From Chloroflexota bacterium (GTDB taxonomy: Bacteria > Chloroflexota > Ktedonobacteria > Ktedonobacterales > Ktedonobacteraceae), in assembly GCA_902810755.1 (NCBI GenBank), contig CADDYT010000068.1, positions 1-32,066 on the forward strand: DNA of 32,066 bases, written 5' to 3'. Below the pieces are notes generated by a model that saw only the letters and a list, made by a program, of their open reading frames with translations, did no database searches and was not told the origin of the DNA. Positions 1 to 6,921 of the stretch are shown one piece after another. Position 1 is the first letter of the stretch; every line of letters begins with the position of its first letter. The position numbers were made by a program, and so were the translations under genes.

Positions 1-88
1 CTACTATACACGTTTGCTGCTTCAGGGCCACGTGATCGGGGACGACCCCAGGCCACCCGCAAGAGGTGGCCCTACTATCCACGTTTGC
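1..88. repeat. REP-like GGCCACC...GGTGGCC repeat, left-edge copies
   Basis: Positions 50-78 carry a short palindromic element: GGCCACC, the spacer CGCAAGA, then GGTGGCC, followed by CTACTAT. The 16 bases at 1-16 and 72-87 match at 15 positions (CTACTATnCACGTTTG), so the window opens inside another copy of the same unit. The same core recurs at 3895-4047 and 31835-31929. There is no coding potential. It is a dispersed repeat of this genome. Confidence 0.75.
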
Positions 89-164
89 CATTTACAGAAC
101 TATTTACCTGTACAGAGATACTTTGTCCGCTTTACCCTTGTATCCCTGTTTTACCTGCTTGCGG

Positions 165-218
165 CACTATCGCCGCAATATCAAGACGTTTTATTACGTC
201 TAAAAGTTCCCGATAGTG
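165..218. repeat. Nested inverted repeats downstream of the DMT exporter
   Basis: CACTATCG at 165-172 pairs with CGATAGTG at 211-218. Between them AGACGT (184-189) pairs with ACGTCT (196-201) around a six-base loop. The element lies past the 3' end of the leftward exporter gene. It has no U-tract, so its role as a terminator is uncertain. Confidence 0.5.
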
Positions 219-222
219 TATC

Positions 223-297
223 GCTATGTTTCGGACCACCGAACGTGTCATGCTGAGTGGAGCGAAGCATGACACGTTCGGTGGTCCGAAACATAGC
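223..297. repeat. 32-bp perfect inverted repeat with an 11-base loop
   Basis: Bases 223-254 are exactly complementary to 266-297, giving a 32-bp stem without mismatch. The loop at 255-265 is GAGTGGAGCGA. The loop and the inner stem resemble the hairpin at 15160-15192, with compensatory changes in the stem. It sits about 95 bases beyond the stop of the leftward exporter gene and could end its transcript as a very stable hairpin, but no T-run follows. The rest of 89-391 shows only this hairpin, the nested repeat at 165-218 and no gene. Confidence 0.8.
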
Positions 298-391
298 ATG
301 GTATGACTCTGACCAACATTGTTGTCACTATATAAGAAAACGAGGGAGTGAGAAATCCTTGCTGATGGATGGGCGTAATTGGTTGTAAGAG

Positions 392-1360
392 CTACTCCTG
401 TGTGGTTGGAGCGGGTGTCGTGTCTGTTTGCGGCTCGTTGTTGAGGGAGACGATGAGGCCACCGAGGATGGCGAGTATGCCTCCGGCGGCTTGCAGCAGT
501 GTGAGGTTGTCGTGCAGGATCAGGATGGCGAAGAGGGTGGAGAAGATGGGGACGGTCTGCATGATGGCCGCCATTTCCCAGGCTTTGATGAAGCGAAAGC
601 CCTCCTGCTGGCTGAGGTAGCCGAGGAAGAAGTTGGTGACGATGTAACAGGGGAGGATCAGGAGCAGCGTGATGAGCGATGGCTGCCAGAGCAGCGAGTG
701 CGCGGGCGCGCTGCTGAGCAACTGGAAGATGACGATGGGGAGCAGGCAGCACGCGCCCAGCAGGAGCCGCAGAGCCGTCAAAGCCAGCGTCGCGACGCGC
801 TGCGAGAGGCGTTTGGCGGGGACGAAGCTGAAGCCGAGGCCGGTGGCGCCGCCCAGGATAAGCAGATCACCCAACAGGCCGCTGTTCCAGCCGCTCTGTG
901 TGCTTTTTAAGATGACGAGCGTACTGCCGAGCAGCAGCAGCAGGATGCCGGGATACTGTCGCAGGCGCACGCGCTCCGCCAGCAGCAGCAAGGCGAAGAT
1001 CAGCGCGGCCACACCGTTGATCTGCAAGAGGAAACCGCCGACCAGCGCGCTCGTGCGCGCGAAACCGGCGACGATGAGCAGCAAGGGCAGCGCGGTGCCG
1101 GGGCAGGCCAGCAGGAAGAGTTCGAGCCAGTCACGCCGCGTGAGCGCGGGCAGCACGCGCAACAGGGAGGTGCCGCTCAACGGCAGGCAGGCGGCGACCA
1201 GCAGGCCACCGGGCAGGAGGCAGAGGAAGGCGACGACGGTGGCATCGATCTCTTTGCCCACCAGTTGCGCCAGCACCGCTCCTAGCCCGAACATGCAGGC
1301 GGCGGCCAGGGCATAGCCGACGCCGCGCAGGTGCATTCCCTTCTTCGTTTGCATCTTCAT
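392..1360 (-). CDS. DMT-superfamily (EamA-type) membrane exporter
   Basis: This 322-residue protein is almost wholly hydrophobic, with about ten membrane helices in two similar halves, as in the EamA/RhaT drug-metabolite transporters. Examples of helices are the GYALAAACMFGLGAVLAQLV segment near residue 15 and the final AAGGILAILGGLIVSL segment. The start at 1360 is chosen because its ATG overlaps the TGA of the upstream hydratase gene as ATGA; a longer reading frame exists but its extra N-terminus is only the antisense-frame shadow of that gene. Being last in the paa operon suggests movement of an aromatic acid or pathway intermediate, but the substrate cannot be read from the sequence. The C-terminus is a short Thr/Pro-rich tail. 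Confidence 0.85.
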   Translation of the reverse strand: MKMQTKKGMHLRGVGYALAAACMFGLGAVLAQLVGKEIDATVVAFLCLLPGGLLVAACLPLSGTSLLRVLPALTRRDWLELFLLACPGTALPLLLIVAGFARTSALVGGFLLQINGVAALIFALLLLAERVRLRQYPGILLLLLGSTLVILKSTQSGWNSGLLGDLLILGGATGLGFSFVPAKRLSQRVATLALTALRLLLGACCLLPIVIFQLLSSAPAHSLLWQPSLITLLLILPCYIVTNFFLGYLSQQEGFRFIKAWEMAAIMQTVPIFSTLFAILILHDNLTLLQAAGGILAILGGLIVSLNNEPQTDTTPAPTTQE

Positions 1361-1968
1361 GGCACTAACGGTATTTCGGGTGTGGAGAGGACGGTGAGCA
1401 GTTCTTCGGCATCGGTGAGAAAGTGCGCCGCCGGTAGCACTTGCTGCACGAGGCCGATACGCAGGGCTTCCTGCGCGGAGATGGTCTCGCCCGTCAGCAC
1501 GAGGCGCATGGTGGCGTGATAGCCGATGAGGATGGGGAAATAGACGGCGGCAACGGGTGGGAAGACGCCCAGCTTGATCTCCGGCAGGCCAAAGGTGGCA
1601 TCTTCGTGGGCGATGACGGTATCGCAAAGCGCGGCCAGTTCGCATCCGCCGCCAAGAGCGTGTCCCTTCACCAGTGCGACCGTCGGGATGGCTTGCGAAC
1701 GCAGTTCTTCAAAGGCTGCGCAGTTGTCGCGCACGGCCCGCAGCATCTCTCGCTCGCGTCCATCCAGGTGGTCGTGGATATCGACTCCGGCGCAGAAGGC
1801 GCGCTCGCCCGCGCCCGTAATCACCACCAGCCGGGGTTGCCGCTTCACCGCCTCGCGCATCACCCCCGTCAACTGATCCAGCATGGCAATCGTCAAAATA
1901 TTCAGCGGCGGCCGGTCAAGAATCAGCCACAGGATGTCTTTATGGAGACGAATACGTATGTCGGGCAT
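1357..1968 (-). CDS. Enoyl-CoA hydratase/isomerase family protein, short, dienoyl-CoA hydratase-like
   Basis: This is a crotonase-fold protein of 203 residues. The N-terminus DRPPLNILTIAML resembles the start of cyclohexadienoyl-CoA hydratases more than standard EchA. The oxyanion-hole segments FCAGVD (58-63) and GHALGGGCE (102-110) are present. Both catalytic glutamates are in place: Glu110 in GGGCE and Glu130 in GLPE. The usual PGxGG after the second glutamate is FPP here. Crotonases are normally about 255-265 residues, so the C-terminal helices that close the active site and help form the trimer are missing or much reduced. The start at 1968 has a purine-rich GAAAGA upstream; an in-frame upstream extension runs into a hairpin repeat and is rejected. 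It is coupled by ATGA to the exporter gene. It probably acts on an enoyl-CoA of aromatic catabolism; the exact substrate is unknown. Confidence 0.85.
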   Translation of the reverse strand: MPDIRIRLHKDILWLILDRPPLNILTIAMLDQLTGVMREAVKRQPRLVVITGAGERAFCAGVDIHDHLDGREREMLRAVRDNCAAFEELRSQAIPTVALVKGHALGGGCELAALCDTVIAHEDATFGLPEIKLGVFPPVAAVYFPILIGYHATMRLVLTGETISAQEALRIGLVQQVLPAAHFLTDAEELLTVLSTPEIPLVP

Positions 1969-1981
1969 ATGTTTTCTTTCC

Positions 1982-2049
1982 GTGTGTGTGCAAGCGATTT
2001 GCGCCCGCGCGAGGCGCGAGGCGCGGGCGCAAATCGCTTGCACACACAC
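1982..2049. repeat. 29-bp perfect inverted repeat between two hydratase genes
   Basis: Bases 1982-2010 pair without mismatch with 2021-2049 around the ten-base loop GAGGCGCGAG. The arms begin with a GT/AC dinucleotide run and end in GCGCCCGCGC. It fills the 88-base gap between the two hydratase genes of the same operon, so it would be transcribed as a strong RNA hairpin. A T-rich stretch occurs on the upstream side only. Confidence 0.8.
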
Positions 2050-2056
2050 AAATTTC

Positions 2057-2857
2057 TTATTTCGCCGCAAAACTGGCTTTGCGCTTTTCGTTGTAGGCAG
2101 CGATGCCCTCTCTGGCGTCTTCGCTCTGGAAGCAGAGTTGTTGCAGTTCGCGTTCGAGGGCGAGACCTTCGGAGAGGGCCTCTTCGGGGCCGGACTGGAC
2201 GGCGCGCTTGATACGCCCGACCGTCTTCGAGGCTTTGTTGGGCGGGCAGAAGCTCTGCGCGTACTCCATAACCTTCTCCCAGTAGCCCTCCGGCTCGTAG
2301 ATGTAGTTGATGAGGCCGAGGTCGAGCGCCTCCTCGAAGCTGAGCAGCTTGCCCTCGGTCATCAGTTCGATGGCCTTATTTTTTGGCAGGGCGCGGGCCA
2401 TGCGCTGCGTGCCGCCAGTGCCGGGCAGGACACCAAGACCAACTTCCGGCAGGCCGACCTTGCCTGCGTTGCGTTTCGCGATGCGGATATCGCAGGCCAG
2501 GGCGATCTCCAGCCCGCCGCCGACGGTGTGGCCGTTCAGGGCCGCTATTACCAGCTTGGGCGTCTGCTCCAGCCGCGTCAGCGTCTCGTTGGCGTGCAGG
2601 CAGAAGTAATACTTGAAGCCGGGAGTGACGGCATTGAGCATGGCGATATCCGCGCCGGCGCAGAAGAACTTCTCGCCTGCGCCGCGAATGAGCAGCACAT
2701 GCACGTCATCGTCGAAGCGCGCCCGCAAAATAGCCTCGTCCAGCTGGCGCATCATGTCGTAGCTGTACGTGTTGGCGGGTGGATTGGTCAGTTCGATCAC
2801 GGCAACGCCGCCGGTCGTCGTGTAGTTGACCAGGGTGCGTTCTGAGGTAGTTGTCAT
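2057..2857 (-). CDS. Enoyl-CoA hydratase (phenylacetate pathway)
   Basis: This is a full-length crotonase of 266 residues. Oxyanion-hole elements are FCAGAD (65-70) and HTVGGGLE (110-117). Catalytic Glu117 (GGGLE) and Glu138 (GLPE) are followed by the classical LGVLPGTGGTQR. It would hydrate a trans-2-enoyl-CoA, or isomerise the ring-opened or epoxide intermediates, the jobs of PaaF and PaaG; the sequence does not decide between them. The ATG at 2857 overlaps the TGA of the zinc-ribbon gene as ATGA, showing translational coupling to the epoxidase genes. No residue expected for catalysis is missing. Confidence 0.92.
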   Translation of the reverse strand: MTTTSERTLVNYTTTGGVAVIELTNPPANTYSYDMMRQLDEAILRARFDDDVHVLLIRGAGEKFFCAGADIAMLNAVTPGFKYYFCLHANETLTRLEQTPKLVIAALNGHTVGGGLEIALACDIRIAKRNAGKVGLPEVGLGVLPGTGGTQRMARALPKNKAIELMTEGKLLSFEEALDLGLINYIYEPEGYWEKVMEYAQSFCPPNKASKTVGRIKRAVQSGPEEALSEGLALERELQQLCFQSEDAREGIAAYNEKRKASFAAK

Positions 2858-3081
2858 GGTTGGCCTTCCTTTCGCTTGTCTGTCCTGTGAGCAGCGTAAT
2901 CGTCCAGAACGTCGTCATCTTTGACACGTTCAAACGGCGTGTGACAGCTATTGCAATAATATTGCACGGTCAGCAACTGCTGGCCGAACAACGAGAACAA
3001 CTCAGTCTTCGTCGAGCCGCAATACGGGCATCGTATCTCAGGCTTCGACCGTCCTTTGTCTGTATTATATCCCATACTCAT
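2854..3081 (-). CDS. Stand-alone zinc-ribbon protein equivalent to the PaaD C-terminal domain
   Basis: This small protein of 75 residues has two CxxC pairs (Cys18/21 and Cys43/46) bracketing the segment ELFSLFGQQLLTVQYYC and followed by HTPFERVK. That layout matches the C-terminal zinc ribbon of classical PaaD, which reads roughly CPxCxS...T...S.FGxT...CxxCxEPFxxFK. In Escherichia coli PaaD this ribbon is fused to an N-terminal MIP18 (DUF59) domain; here the MIP18 domain is encoded separately at 4385-4738. The ATG at 3081 overlaps the paaC TGA as ATGA, and its own TGA overlaps the hydratase ATG in the same way. It likely helps mature or assemble the di-iron epoxidase. The assignment rests on motif layout and context. 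Confidence 0.8.
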   Translation of the reverse strand: MSMGYNTDKGRSKPEIRCPYCGSTKTELFSLFGQQLLTVQYYCNSCHTPFERVKDDDVLDDYAAHRTDKRKEGQP

Positions 3082-3836
3082 GCCAGTCTCCGTCCCACCG
3101 CGTCCCACCTTTCCCAGGGCAGGTGTCCGGCTGGCTCCCAGCTTTTTGTTTCGGGATTGAAGCTGGCGGCCACCTCGATGTCCAGACTGCTGAGGGTGGG
3201 CATGATCTTATTAAGATAGCGGCGGCGCAATTCATCGGGCGTGGCGTCGAGCATGCCATCTTGAACGAGTTGCTGCATGACGGGATCGTCCTGTGGGCCA
3301 AACCAGCAGAGCGTCTCGTCCCACAGCCTCTCAAGCGAACGCACAAGCGCGCGCCGCACTGCCCCGCCCGTCTTTGCCAGGCGGCGCACCCAGCCCTCGG
3401 CATGCATGGCGTGGACGCGCTCCTCCTGCACGATCTTGCGCGAACGCTGGCGCAGCGGCTCAAAGCTGGAGTCCTGCGCGGCCTCGAAGAAGGTGGTGAG
3501 GGCGTTGTCGATCAGGAAGTTGGTGGCGACGAAATCCGACCAGCCCTGAAAGTCCTGATCCAGAAAGGCCAGCGAGTAGTGCAGCGTGCGTGTCTCCGGC
3601 TCGATCTGGATGGGGTCGGCCTCGGCCTGCGCGAACTGGCCGAGCAGAGGGTAGAGCGTGCGCGCGTGGCCCAGCTCGTCCTGCGTCATGGCGGCAGCCG
3701 CGACCGCCGCCTCCAGCGCGGGCGCGCCATTGCACCAGAAGGCGTAACGCCGCCCGATAGCCTGCTTGTTGTCGGCCAGCGAAGAGATGACGGCGAACAA
3801 CGCCGCGTTATCGATACGTGTCCCGGTTCCAGCCAT
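3078..3836 (-). CDS. paaC: Phenylacetyl-CoA 1,2-epoxidase subunit PaaC
   Basis: This is a ferritin-like helical protein of 252 residues, the usual PaaC size. The block EERVHAMHAEGWVRRLAKTG near residues 138-157 corresponds to the PaaC signature around KEVRYHLRHSRGWL. PaaC is the structural partner of the catalytic PaaA in the complex that epoxidises the ring of phenylacetyl-CoA. This copy keeps two ExxH pairs, Glu54/His57 in QDELGHAR and Glu139/His142, which are the kind of iron ligands that PaaC is generally described as having lost. The ATG at 3836 follows AGGAG with an eight-base gap. It is preceded by a 250-base gap full of inverted repeats and overlaps the zinc-ribbon gene by ATGA. Confidence 0.9.
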   Translation of the reverse strand: MAGTGTRIDNAALFAVISSLADNKQAIGRRYAFWCNGAPALEAAVAAAAMTQDELGHARTLYPLLGQFAQAEADPIQIEPETRTLHYSLAFLDQDFQGWSDFVATNFLIDNALTTFFEAAQDSSFEPLRQRSRKIVQEERVHAMHAEGWVRRLAKTGGAVRRALVRSLERLWDETLCWFGPQDDPVMQQLVQDGMLDATPDELRRRYLNKIMPTLSSLDIEVAASFNPETKSWEPAGHLPWERWDAVGRRLA

Positions 3837-3866
3837 AAGATATTCTCCTGATTATATAGGCCTGCC

Positions 3867-4047
3867 CCTACAGGCGTTAGCTTAAGGCCGCCGCAGGCCA
3901 TCGGCAAGGGGTGGCCCTCCTCTAGACGATGCGTTCGTGCCGCCTGTGGAGTCGCGTCTATAGTAGGGCCACCCCTTGCGGGTGGCCTGCCTGGCGCTCG
4001 CACGGGCTTAAGTTAACGCCTATGGGGCCACCCCTTGCGGGTGGCCT
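3867..4047. repeat. Nested imperfect palindrome of REP-like repeats inside the paa operon
   Basis: The 250-base gap between paaB and paaC (3837-4086) is built of inverted units. A forward copy of the GGCCACC/GGTGGCC-type unit (3895-3928, ending TAGACG) faces a reverse copy (3955-3988, starting CGTCTA). Outside these, GGCGTTAGCTTAAG (3873-3886) mirrors CTTAAGTTAACGCC near 4007-4020. A further reverse copy lies at 4024-4047. A transcript through it could fold into one long interrupted hairpin. No gene is visible in this gap. Confidence 0.75.
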
Positions 4048-4086
4048 GGGGGCAAGGCCGAGTGACCAGTTCGCATTTTTCGCATT

Positions 4087-4347
4087 TTATGATTCTATGA
4101 CTTTGACGATGCTCTGGCGCGGCACCAGCACCATTTCGATCCAGCTAAATTCGTCGTAGATGCTGCGCGCGTAGACTTTTGCCAGTTCCACGTCGTCGGC
4201 CATGACGTTGCCGATTTCGTGCAGCGGCTCGTCATATTTACGACGGGCGAAGACGTGCCAGACGGCAGTCTCGTTGAGCGCCTCGCGCCTGGGCCTTGCG
4301 CTGCTCTGGCCCGTGTCCATTGCGGTCTCGCTTGCGGTCGAACTCAT
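4087..4347 (-). CDS. paaB: Phenylacetyl-CoA 1,2-epoxidase subunit PaaB
   Basis: This is an 86-residue protein. The core WHVFARRKYDEPLHEIGNV followed by ADDVELAKVYARSIYDE is the PaaB pattern (W.VF.r.....p..hvGsv.A.D...A...Ar..y.R), a small subunit that bridges PaaA-PaaC pairs. The start at 4347 has AGGAGG about eight bases upstream; a longer in-frame reading is the shadow of the paaD gene. The first 25 residues are Ser/Thr-rich and not conserved in the family as I know it. It lies 37 bases after paaD and before the repeat-filled gap. Confidence 0.9.
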   Translation of the reverse strand: MSSTASETAMDTGQSSARPRREALNETAVWHVFARRKYDEPLHEIGNVMADDVELAKVYARSIYDEFSWIEMVLVPRQSIVKVIES

Positions 4348-4384
4348 GTGTTGCCTCCTGATAAAGGATGCTTCGTGCTTCGGG

Positions 4385-4738
4385 TTATGCGGATATGCCC
4401 CAGGTGCGCATGATGTCGATGCCTTCCTCGCTGAGCCGGTTTTTGCTCCAGACGGGGTCCCAGACGATTTCGATGTTGACCTGCTGCACGCCGGGTTCGC
4501 GCAGCAGACGCTCGCGAATGTCGTCCATGATGAAATCCATAGCGGGGCAGCCCATGGCGGTGAAGGTGAGTTTGAGGTCAACGACGCCCTCGTGCTGCTG
4601 GATATCGACGATCAGGCCCATGTCGACGACGCTGATGGGGATTTCCGGGTCGGTTACATCGCGCAGGGCGTCCCAGAGAGCCGGGCAGCAGCTCGCGTTG
4701 GCCGGGTGTGTCTGCAGCGAGGGATAGGTCGTGGTCAT
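4385..4738 (-). CDS. paaD: PaaD N-terminal (MIP18/DUF59) domain protein
   Basis: This 117-residue protein is a single MIP18-family domain. The signature DPEIPISVVDMGLI (30-43) is followed by TAMGCPAMDFI, with the conserved Cys64. PaaD and the related SufT/MIP18 proteins are linked to iron or Fe-S cofactor assembly, and PaaD is needed for an active epoxidase. The C-terminal zinc ribbon normally present in PaaD is absent; the protein ends at WGISA. A matching ribbon is encoded downstream at 2854-3081. The ATG at 4738 starts four bases after the paaA stop. The order A-D-B-C differs from the E. coli ABCDE order. Confidence 0.88.
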   Translation of the reverse strand: MTTTYPSLQTHPANASCCPALWDALRDVTDPEIPISVVDMGLIVDIQQHEGVVDLKLTFTAMGCPAMDFIMDDIRERLLREPGVQQVNIEIVWDPVWSKNRLSEEGIDIMRTWGISA

Positions 4739-4742
4739 GGCG

Positions 4743-5705
4743 CTATGCCCGCTCCTCATCCTGCTCCAGCAGGCGCAGCATCTCGCGCTTGCCGCGCTGC
4801 ACCATGCCGACAAACTCCTCGTTGGCGGGGCCGCGCGCCTTCCAGCGTTTCATCACGTCATCCCACGTGCAGGGGCCGTCCTCGAAGAGCCAGCGTTTAG
4901 CCTTCGCGTCGAAATGCGCCGGGAAGGGGCAGTCGATGACGTATTTCTGCTGCTCCTGATCGTAGTGCGCGGGAACCTTGAGCTGCAATTCCTCACAGAG
5001 CGGCACGGCTGTGGACATCCAGATTTGCCGCAGTTCGTCGTTGCTGTGGCCCTTGAAGCCGTAGTCAAGCTGCTCGCTGTGCTTCTTCAGGCTGTCCGGC
5101 AGGCCAAACCACTCTACGGTCAGCATGAACATCCAGTCGACCGCTTTCTGCAACTCCTCGTGGCCGCTGTTATCGACGTTGAGCCTGCGCATCCACTGCT
5201 CGCCGTGTCGCAGGTGGAAAGTCTCTTCCTTGTCTACCTTGACGAGGGCGCGCTTCCAGGGGCCAAAGGTGGTACTCTGGAAGACATCGCCGAGCAGGGT
5301 ATAACCGGCGCGGTCATAGAAGGCGTTGGCGACAATGAGTTCGACCCAGCTATCCAGCGGTACATCGAAGGCGTAGGGATATTTGAACTGGGACGGGTCG
5401 CGCTCAAAAATCAACTTATCGGTATCGACGCCCAGATCGCGCATCAGGCGATAGGCGATGTGGGCATGGCCGAGTTCGTCCTGAATGATCGAGACGGCGG
5501 AGCCGAAGGCATTCAGGGATGGCGCGTGGACGGCGGCATGGTAATAGGCCGGCGCGCTGATCAGTTCCGTATCAGCCGAGACGGTGAGGATGCGCTTCAT
5601 GCCTTCCAGGTAGGTCGGACTCATCTGGTCAATCGACTCGATCAGTTGCTGCCTGCGAATGCGCGCCAGCACCGCCTCTTCACTCTGTAAAGCCGTAGAG
5701 GACAT
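4743..5705 (-). CDS. paaA: Phenylacetyl-CoA 1,2-epoxidase catalytic subunit PaaA
   Basis: This is a ferritin-like protein of 320 residues, close to the 309 of E. coli PaaA. Two ExxH motifs expected for the di-iron centre are seen: Glu77/His80 in IIQDELGHAH and Glu161/His164 in DKEETFHLRHGEQW, the latter matching the PaaA KEESFHQRQG block. It adds one oxygen atom of O2 to the aromatic ring of phenylacetyl-CoA. The ATG at 5705 has AAGGAG about nine bases upstream; an upstream in-frame stretch crosses the operator and promoter and is rejected. It is the first gene of the operon. The reductase PaaE and the ligase PaaK are not in this window. Confidence 0.92.
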   Translation of the reverse strand: MSSTALQSEEAVLARIRRQQLIESIDQMSPTYLEGMKRILTVSADTELISAPAYYHAAVHAPSLNAFGSAVSIIQDELGHAHIAYRLMRDLGVDTDKLIFERDPSQFKYPYAFDVPLDSWVELIVANAFYDRAGYTLLGDVFQSTTFGPWKRALVKVDKEETFHLRHGEQWMRRLNVDNSGHEELQKAVDWMFMLTVEWFGLPDSLKKHSEQLDYGFKGHSNDELRQIWMSTAVPLCEELQLKVPAHYDQEQQKYVIDCPFPAHFDAKAKRWLFEDGPCTWDDVMKRWKARGPANEEFVGMVQRGKREMLRLLEQDEERA

Positions 5706-5744
5706 AAGCCAGTTGCTCCTTGCTCGTAGGGAACGCCATGTGAC

Positions 5745-5800
5745 TTCATATCTCCATATGGAGATATGAAAATTGTACATTCCGGCCAGACGAATGTCAA
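5745..5800 (-). promoter_or_regulatory. paa operon promoter with a 26-bp palindromic operator
   Basis: On the minus strand TTGACA (5800-5795), a 17-base spacer and TACAAT (5777-5772) form a near-consensus sigma-70 promoter. Directly downstream, 5770-5745 is a perfect 26-bp palindrome with half-site TTCATATCTCCAT. It would cover the transcription start, which is the usual place for a repressor. It ends 40 bases before the paaA start codon. The regulator gene is not in the window. Confidence 0.88.
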
Positions 5801-5827
5801 GGGAAAAATGTTCTCGTCTGCCTGTCC

Positions 5828-6727
5828 TTAGCTGCCGACGTCGCGCAACCATTGCTCAAAGGGGGCTGTGGCGACGTTGTGCAGGAAGCGGTTGAGGTGA
5901 TGATGGGCGTAGTCGTGGTAGTCGAAATCGAGTTCGGAGATGCCGAGTTGCAGGAAGCCCCAGAAGGACTCGCGCAGGTCGGAGCCGAGACGCATCAGGT
6001 GCAGGTGCGCCTCATCTGCCGGCCGCACCTCGCCGAAATAGGCGCGCAGCAATTGCCTGCACTGCTCCTCGCTGAGCGACTGGTTGACGGCGAAGTTGCC
6101 GAGATCGAAGAAGGGATCGCCCATCGCGGCGTACTCCCAGTCCAGGATGCGAATGGCGCGTCCATCGTCGATGAAATTGCTGGCGAGCAGGTCATTATGG
6201 CAGGGTCTCGGCGTGAATGCCTGGCCGATGGCCTGCTCGATGCGCTCCATCAGGGAGAAGACGCGGGGCAGCGTGTCGGGGAAGGTGACCCCGGCTTCCA
6301 GCGCCAGTCTGTGGTAGGCGCGCACAGTCTCAAAGGGCGAGAAGACGCCGGGAAAGTCCGGGCCATTGTGATAGGCGCGCATGGCCTCCGCGATGCGCGG
6401 CAGCATCTCCGGCTGCGCAGCCTCCTCCGGCGAAAGATTCTTGCCGACAATGAAGCGCGTCACCAGCACCTCCTGTTCCGCGAGAAAATGGAGAACTTCC
6501 GCGCCCACGCCGAGCCGGGCCGCAATGGCAGTGCAGGCATGCTCGCGCCTGCGATCAATGCCCAGCAGCCGCGTCCCCTTGCCGCCGATACGTAGCACAA
6601 ATGTCTCGCCGCCAATATCAACGCGGTAATTCTGGTTCGTAATGCCCCCCGTCAGCGGCGTCACCACCGCCTCAGCAACATCCCACTCAGGGATATGCTG
6701 GAGAATATCCCGGATACGCGCATCCAT
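5828..6727 (-). CDS. Phosphotransferase of the choline/aminoglycoside kinase fold
   Basis: This 299-residue protein of the APH/choline-kinase superfamily starts with LTGGITNQNYRV (a glycine-rich nucleotide loop) and has the lysine-free FVLRIGG strand. Brenner's motif CHNDLLASN (about 193-201) carries the catalytic Asp and the metal-binding Asn. ILDWEYAAMGDPFFDLG (about 208-224) supplies the DFG-like Asp and the family's GDP..DL block. This pattern is closest to choline/ethanolamine or thiamine kinases (LicA-like). The likely substrate is a small alcohol, but it cannot be named from sequence. The ATG at 6727 has AGGTGA close upstream and its own promoter at 6793-6821. It is transcribed towards paaA but seems independent of that operon. 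Confidence 0.85.
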   Translation of the reverse strand: MDARIRDILQHIPEWDVAEAVVTPLTGGITNQNYRVDIGGETFVLRIGGKGTRLLGIDRRREHACTAIAARLGVGAEVLHFLAEQEVLVTRFIVGKNLSPEEAAQPEMLPRIAEAMRAYHNGPDFPGVFSPFETVRAYHRLALEAGVTFPDTLPRVFSLMERIEQAIGQAFTPRPCHNDLLASNFIDDGRAIRILDWEYAAMGDPFFDLGNFAVNQSLSEEQCRQLLRAYFGEVRPADEAHLHLMRLGSDLRESFWGFLQLGISELDFDYHDYAHHHLNRFLHNVATAPFEQWLRDVGS

Positions 6728-6792
6728 TGTTCACCTCGCTTCGCTGCCCGTTTCCTTGCTTTTGCACAGGCACGTTCCTGCCATTACCGTTG

Positions 6793-6821
6793 AGCATACA
6801 AGCTTATATGGTTCGCGTCAA
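6793..6821 (-). promoter_or_regulatory. Sigma-70 promoter of the phosphotransferase gene
   Basis: On the minus strand TTGACG (6821-6816), a 17-base spacer and TATGCT (6798-6793) stand about 65 bases before the start codon at 6727. They match the consensus at five of six and four of six positions. Confidence 0.7.
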
Positions 6822-6921
6822 GCGATGGAAAAACATGCATACGCATCGCCCTTTTTCAACGTGTTAGGAGAAGTGATTGTGGACGGTGAGCGATTTGAGC
6901 TGTGAAGGGGAAAAGGAAACC

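Noticed and set aside
14..256. 80-codon plus-strand frame at the left edge
   Set aside because: It is made of repeat and hairpin sequence, with no ribosome site or known motif.
1361..1645. 95-residue N-terminal extension of the exporter
   Set aside because: It is Arg/His-rich shadow sequence over the hydratase gene; the ATGA overlap fixes the start at 1360.
5706..5852. Upstream extension of paaA in the same frame
   Set aside because: It runs through the promoter and operator and lacks a ribosome site; family length supports the start at 5705.
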